Of a DNA stretch of 64,000 nt, positions 63,872-64,000 are shown piece by piece. How positions within the stretch are numbered: position 1 is the stretch's first letter; every line of letters begins with the position of its first letter. Under the pieces are notes generated by a model that did not search any database, was not told the origin of the DNA, and saw nothing but the letters and a program-made list of their open reading frames with translations. Source of the DNA: Neorhizobium populisoli (GTDB lineage Bacteria > Pseudomonadota > Alphaproteobacteria > Rhizobiales > Rhizobiaceae); NCBI RefSeq assembly GCF_019430945.1, contig NZ_JAHYCB010000006.1, forward strand, positions 310,001 through 374,000. The letters are read 5' to 3'. The position numbers were made by a program, and so were the translations under genes.

Positions 63872-64000
63872 TCAGGCCAGCGACTGGATCGACGAACTGG
63901 CGAGGATCATCGCGAAAAGCAGAAGGCACGCCGCTGCAATACGCTGCACAAGCACCGGCTTGATCTCGAAACGTTCGGTCCGCCGCATCAGGCTGCCGAA
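63872..64000 (-). CDS. C-terminal fragment of a membrane protein
   Basis: The last 42 codons of a minus-strand gene that enters from the right edge: residues FGSLMRRTERFEIKPVLVQR, then one hydrophobic helix (IAAACLLLFAMILASSSIQSLA) and a TGA at 63874-63872. Too little is visible to name it; the hydrophobic end suggests an inner-membrane protein. Confidence 0.6.
   Translation of the reverse strand, partial: FGSLMRRTERFEIKPVLVQRIAAACLLLFAMILASSSIQSLA

Noticed and set aside
1-64000. CRISPR array, insertion sequence or rRNA operon
   Set aside because: No regularly spaced repeats, no transposase-like frame and no rRNA sequence were found.

Overview
The window looks like a chromosomal segment of a Rhizobiaceae member (Rhizobium, Neorhizobium, Agrobacterium or Sinorhizobium type). 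The evidence is moderately high GC, the penicillin-binding protein-dnaK-dnaJ order at the right end, the phn gene layout, CTTGAC-type promoters, GGAAC-N17-GTT general-stress promoters and an sRNA with repeated anti-Shine-Dalgarno loops. The genus cannot be fixed from the sequence alone.

Layout. 0-2 kb: the start of a BMP-family ABC importer (minus strand) with a hairpin terminator between the binding protein and the ATPase, a small membrane protein and tRNA-Ser(GGA). 2.1-9.7 kb: a visibly AT-richer surface-polysaccharide island next to the tRNA, all on the minus strand: a phage ABA-sandwich-like protein, a Tat-type beta-helix protein, a 902-residue three-module glycosyltransferase and two GT-A glycosyltransferases. 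10-16 kb: sugar-nucleotide genes (phosphomannomutase, GDP-mannose pyrophosphorylase, UDP-glucuronate 4-epimerase), a single-domain response regulator and a hydrolase. 16-19.7 kb: a DUF1236 protein, pncB and a GhrA-type dehydrogenase. 19.7-27.6 kb: yejABEF with a VapBC-like pair embedded between yejE and yejF, and a divergent mepA. 27.7-33.5 kb: mgsA, glk, two tandem paralogous lipoproteins, an MsbA-like exporter, dapB and gpmA. 33.5-34.1 kb: a RelE/ParE-type toxin-antitoxin locus with a large operator palindrome and a frameshifted toxin.

34.1-47.4 kb is a full carbon-phosphorus lyase locus: phnF, then phnGHIJKL plus a hexapeptide acetyltransferase, then phnCDEE, a DUF1045 2H-phosphoesterase, phnM and phnN. 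It carries a palindromic operator before phnG, a four-unit PHO box before phnC and an antisense small gene between phnI and phnJ. No metallo-beta-lactamase PhnP is present; the 2H protein sits where that activity is needed.

47.5-57.6 kb holds polA, an sRNA with a strong terminator, marR, an M20 dipeptidase, a cold-shock gene, an sRNA with three CCUCCUCCC-type loops, a YbaK protein and a run of small minus-strand stress genes, four of them behind EcfG-type promoters. 57.9-64 kb holds a bifunctional penicillin-binding protein, then dnaK (sigma-32-type promoter) and dnaJ, and the C-terminus of a membrane protein.

The best candidates for something new are the three-module glycosyltransferase with its beta-helix neighbour, the 2H-phosphoesterase in the phn locus, the toxin-antitoxin pair translationally coupled to yejF, and the antisense gene inside the phn operon.
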